Position numbers and translations under genes: made by a program. Of a stretch of DNA of 53,486 nt, positions 50,768-53,486 are shown in pieces. The first letter of the stretch is position 1, and each line of letters opens with the position of its first letter. Source of the DNA: Acidimicrobiia bacterium (GTDB lineage: Bacteria > Actinomycetota > Acidimicrobiia > IMCC26256 > PALSA-555); the NCBI GenBank assembly GCA_040881685.1, contig JBBECS010000053.1:37631-91116 (forward strand), in the 5' to 3' direction. The notes beneath the pieces were generated by a model. It was not told the DNA's origin, did not search any database, and saw nothing but the letters and a program-made list of their open reading frames with translations.

Positions 50768-51922
50768 CTAGGTGTGCGGCTGGCAGAGGTCGTCGTACTC
50801 GGCGATGGTGATGGGGTCGGCGTTCTCGCCGCAGGTGGGGCAGGCCGGGTCGCGGCGCACCTTGAACGTGCGGAAGCTCGTCTCGAGCGCGTCGTACGCG
50901 AGCAGCCGGCCGATGAGCGGGTCGCCGAGATCGAGGAGCAGCTTGATCGCCTCGAGCGCCTGGAGTGACCCGACGATGCCGGGCAGCACGCCGAGCACAC
51001 CGGCTTCGGCGCAGCTCGGCGCGAGCTCGGCCGGCGGTGGCTCGGGGAGCATGCAGCGGTAGCACGGTCCCTCGTACGGCTTGAACACCGTGACCTGACC
51101 CTCGAAGCGGAAGATCGAGCCGTGCACGACCGGGATCCGCTCGATGAGCGACGCGTCGTTGAGCAAGTAGCGCGTCGGGAAGTTGTCGGTGCCGTCGACG
51201 ATCACGTCGTAGCCGCTGATGATCTCGAGCACGTTGTCGGCGCCGAACCGCACGTCGTACGTGACGACGTCGACGTCGGGGTTGAGCTGCGTGAGCGTCT
51301 TTTTCGCGGAGTCGACCTTGCGCTCACCGATGCGATCCATGTTGTGGAGGATCTGGCGCTGGAGGTTCGATTCGTCGACGACGTCCATGTCGACGATGCC
51401 GAGCGTGCCGACACCCGCAGCCGCGAGGTACAGCGCGGCGGGAGAGCCGAGCCCCCCTGCGCCGAGGAGCAGCACGCGCGATTCGAGCAGCTTCTGCTGA
51501 CCGGCCTCGCCGACCTCAGGAAGGAGGAGGTGACGGGCGTAGCGGTTGCGCTGCTCGGGGTTCAGGACCGCAGGCGTGATCCACGGGCGACCCTCGTTCT
51601 TCCAGCGACCGAAGCCACCGGCCATGGAGACCACGTTGGTGTACCCGAGCTCCTGGAGCGTGTCGGCACCGAAGGCCGTGCGGATGCCGCTCGCGCAGAA
51701 CAGCACGATCGGCTCGTCCTTGTCGGTGACCGTGTTCTCGATCTTGCTCTCGAGGTGGCCGCGCGGGAGGAAGACCGAGCCCGGGATCGTGCCTTGCTCG
51801 TACTCGTCGAGCTCTCGGATGTCGATGAAGGTCGCGTCGCCGAGCGTCGACTCCGCGTCGACGGGGTCGACCTCGCGAATTCGCTGCTTCGTGGCTGCGA
51901 GAAGCTCTCGGAAGCCGGCCAT
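50768..51922 (-). CDS. moeB: Rhodanese-MoeB/ThiF adenylyltransferase (sulfur-carrier activator)
   Basis: Adenylates the C-terminus of a ubiquitin-like sulfur carrier (MoaD, ThiS or CysO type) and probably supplies sulfur. The 384-residue protein has an N-terminal rhodanese domain (about 15-115; active Cys in LFCASGIRT). The E1-like domain follows (RYARHLLLPEVGEAGQQKL, VLLLGAGGLGSPAALYLAAAG, DESNLQRQILH), with zinc pairs CYRC and CPTC. MoeZ/MoeBR proteins usually carry rhodanese at the C-terminus, so the order is reversed here. GAAAGG lies about 10 bases before the ATG. Confidence 0.92.
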   Translation of the reverse strand: MAGFRELLAATKQRIREVDPVDAESTLGDATFIDIRELDEYEQGTIPGSVFLPRGHLESKIENTVTDKDEPIVLFCASGIRTAFGADTLQELGYTNVVSMAGGFGRWKNEGRPWITPAVLNPEQRNRYARHLLLPEVGEAGQQKLLESRVLLLGAGGLGSPAALYLAAAGVGTLGIVDMDVVDESNLQRQILHNMDRIGERKVDSAKKTLTQLNPDVDVVTYDVRFGADNVLEIISGYDVIVDGTDNFPTRYLLNDASLIERIPVVHGSIFRFEGQVTVFKPYEGPCYRCMLPEPPPAELAPSCAEAGVLGVLPGIVGSLQALEAIKLLLDLGDPLIGRLLAYDALETSFRTFKVRRDPACPTCGENADPITIAEYDDLCQPHT

Positions 51923-51958
51923 CGACCGGGCCTTTCGTTCGTCCAGACGAGGGGATCG

Positions 51959-51982
51959 TAGGATCTTCGGACAGAAATCCTA
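51959..51982. promoter_or_regulatory. Palindrome in the moeB / Lon-like divergent promoter region
   Basis: TAGGAT (51959-51964) and ATCCTA (51977-51982) form an inverted repeat with a 12-base spacer. Each arm reads TAGGAT on one strand, so they may be divergent -10 boxes or a regulator site. TACCCT (51981-51986) overlaps the right arm. The Lon-like gene has AGGAGAG upstream of its ATG. The remaining bases of this 109-base gap show nothing else. Confidence 0.35.
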
Positions 51983-52031
51983 CCCTACGGGTCAGTTATT
52001 CCCAACACCTCTCAGGAGAGCACATTCCTTG

Positions 52032-53486
52032 ATGTCACGCCGACGAGTCTCGCTGCTCGCTTTCTCCCTGTCGTGTGCGCTCGTCATCAGCGGCCTCGTG
52101 GCGCCAGCTGGTGCGACGGCGCGCGCGGGGGGTGGCGAGAAGTCCGTGACGCTGTTCCCGGTGTCCGTGCGCGAGACGAGTGAGGGATCCGTCGGTGGCG
52201 CGCATCCCGTCACGATCCACCTGCGCGAGGGTGGTGGCGACACGTTCCGCGTCGGCTTCACCGAGGACGAGGTCGCAGGCACCGGCGACCAGTGGCGCGC
52301 CGCTGGATGGAACGCGGCAACGGTCGCAACGCTGCTGACGGGCTCCCCACTCGGTGGGAACGAGATCACGTTCGACCTCAACGGGCGCATCGACGGCCCG
52401 AGTGCCGGCGCGCTCATGACCATCGGGGTTCTCTCGCTGCTGCGCGGCGACAAGATCAAGAAGAACATCACCATGACCGGGACGATCAACCCGGATGGAA
52501 CGGTCGGGCCTGTCGGCGGGATTCCCTACAAGGTGGATGGCGTCGTCGAGGCGAAGAAGACCCGCATGCTGATCCCGATCGGGCAGCGCAACAGCCCCGA
52601 CGACACGGGCGCGCCGGTTGACGTCGTCGACCTCGGCCTGGAGAAGGGCGTCCAGGTCAGTGAGGTCGCCGACATCTACGAGGCGTACGAGGAGTTCACC
52701 GGCAACGAGCTCCCGCGGCCCCAGGGTGGTGACGTGGAGCTGAGCCCGCGCGCGTACGACGCGCTCGAAGGCTTCGTGAATGACTGGCTTACCGAGTTTG
52801 ACGGGCAGGCGGGCCTGTTCAACAGCCTCGACCCGTCGATCCAGGAGCTGTTCCTCGACACCATCGTCGCCGATGCGAACGCGGCGCAGCAGCGCGCCGT
52901 CTCGCTCTCTCAGCAAGGGCTTCAGGCCGGCGCGTACGTCGACGCGCTCGAAGCCGCCGGCCTCGCCCGCGCGGCCGTGACGGCCGGAAATGCGGTGCAG
53001 ACGCTGCTGACCGCAGGCGTGGAGGCGTTCAAGAGCGAGATCGTGTCGACGGCCGCGGTGGAGGACAAGGTCGACGCGCTGGTCGAGCAGCTCAAGGCGC
53101 AGAAGCCGAAGACGCTCGGTCAGGTGAGCGCGCTCATCGACGGCTACGGGAATGCGTTCGACGCGCTCGCCGTCACGTTGTTCGCACAGGACCTCTTTGC
53201 GCAAGCTGATGCAGCCCCCACGATCGACGAGGCGCTCGAGCCCGCGCTCACCGGCGCGCTCTTCTATTCGATCGTCGGAACGCAGGTCGACGCGGCGGAG
53301 CAGCTGCTCGACCTGGCTCCGGGCGGCGCGCGGTTGAAGAAGGAAGTTGACCCGGAGCAGGCCGCCGACTTCTTCCGTAAGGCCGCCGAGGCGAACTTCC
53401 AGGCGTTCGAGACGATCTTCGTCGAGTCGCAAGCCGATGCTTCCGGGATCTCCTCCGACCAGGTTCGTGAGTTCCTGGCCGGCCAG
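52032..53486 (+). CDS. Secreted Lon-type (S16) serine protease-like protein, 3' truncated
   Basis: The frame is open from ATG 52032 to the window end (485 codons, no stop). It begins with a signal peptide: MSRRRVSLLAFS, a hydrophobic core and an ANA-like cleavage region near APAGATARA. The S16 domain follows, with catalytic S124 in DGPSAGALM and K167 in GGIPYKVDG, 43 residues apart as in E. coli Lon (S679, K722). There is no AAA+ ATPase part. Residues about 240-485 are helical and Ala-rich with no family I recognise. It would act outside the membrane. AGGAGAG lies about 12 bases before the ATG. Confidence 0.82.
   Translation, partial: MSRRRVSLLAFSLSCALVISGLVAPAGATARAGGGEKSVTLFPVSVRETSEGSVGGAHPVTIHLREGGGDTFRVGFTEDEVAGTGDQWRAAGWNAATVATLLTGSPLGGNEITFDLNGRIDGPSAGALMTIGVLSLLRGDKIKKNITMTGTINPDGTVGPVGGIPYKVDGVVEAKKTRMLIPIGQRNSPDDTGAPVDVVDLGLEKGVQVSEVADIYEAYEEFTGNELPRPQGGDVELSPRAYDALEGFVNDWLTEFDGQAGLFNSLDPSIQELFLDTIVADANAAQQRAVSLSQQGLQAGAYVDALEAAGLARAAVTAGNAVQTLLTAGVEAFKSEIVSTAAVEDKVDALVEQLKAQKPKTLGQVSALIDGYGNAFDALAVTLFAQDLFAQADAAPTIDEALEPALTGALFYSIVGTQVDAAEQLLDLAPGGARLKKEVDPEQAADFFRKAAEANFQAFETIFVESQADASGISSDQVREFLAGQ

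Overview
The window is about 53.5 kb of GC-rich DNA packed with genes. Overlapping GTGA, ATGA and TGATG stop/start junctions, frequent GTG and TTG starts, and -10-like TANNNT hexamers 6-9 bases before several start codons all point to an actinobacterium. The mix of genes (a fused LipB-LipA frame, a Tat-exported surface protein, an O-antigen-style Wzm/Wzt exporter) makes an Acidimicrobiia-like lineage a reasonable guess, but that placement is inference. I saw no tRNA, rRNA, CRISPR array, insertion sequence or phage gene. No gap between genes exceeds about 110 bases, so no 300-base stretch lacks a gene.

Layout. (1) 3-4843: end of a 2-oxoacid dehydrogenase E2, a fused lipoate synthesis gene (lipB-lipA), an M24 peptidase and an unknown membrane protein. 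(2) 4886-45586: a roughly 40 kb surface-polysaccharide locus. (3) 45583-53486: metH, pepA, a rhodanese-MoeB sulfur-carrier activator and the start of a secreted Lon-type protease.

The polysaccharide locus contains four nucleotide-sugar routes. The first is a UDP-GlcNAc(3NAc)A/ManNAc(3NAc)A-type route: a fused WbpB-WbpD enzyme, WbpE, and a WbpI/WecB-type 2-epimerase 17 kb away. The second is a CDP-6-deoxyhexose route: RfbF, RfbG, a KijD1/TylC3-type C-methyltransferase, a 3,5-epimerase, a CmcI-type methyltransferase and SDR reductases, which suggests a C-methyl-branched sugar. The third is complete dTDP-rhamnose synthesis (rmlA, B, C, D). The fourth is a set of stand-alone SDR epimerases. A WecA-type initiator, several glycosyltransferases, six methyltransferases, an AlgI/AlgX-like O-acylation pair, asparagine synthase, an ABC flippase-like exporter and a Wzm/Wzt exporter with a C-terminal glycan-binding-type domain complete a system that builds, decorates and exports a heavily methylated glycan. 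A Tat-exported Ser/Thr-rich protein lies in the middle.

The most unusual signals are not ordinary coding genes. A 97-103 base intergenic element occurs twice, in opposite orientations, 24 kb apart, before rfbG and before rmlB. It runs from the stop codon of the upstream gene to the start of the downstream one and shows compensatory changes in two hairpins. A long nested palindrome is translated inside the lipB-lipA fusion. Two short gene remnants (an epimerase N-terminus and a glycosyltransferase N-terminus) sit exactly at translational-coupling junctions and record past gene loss.
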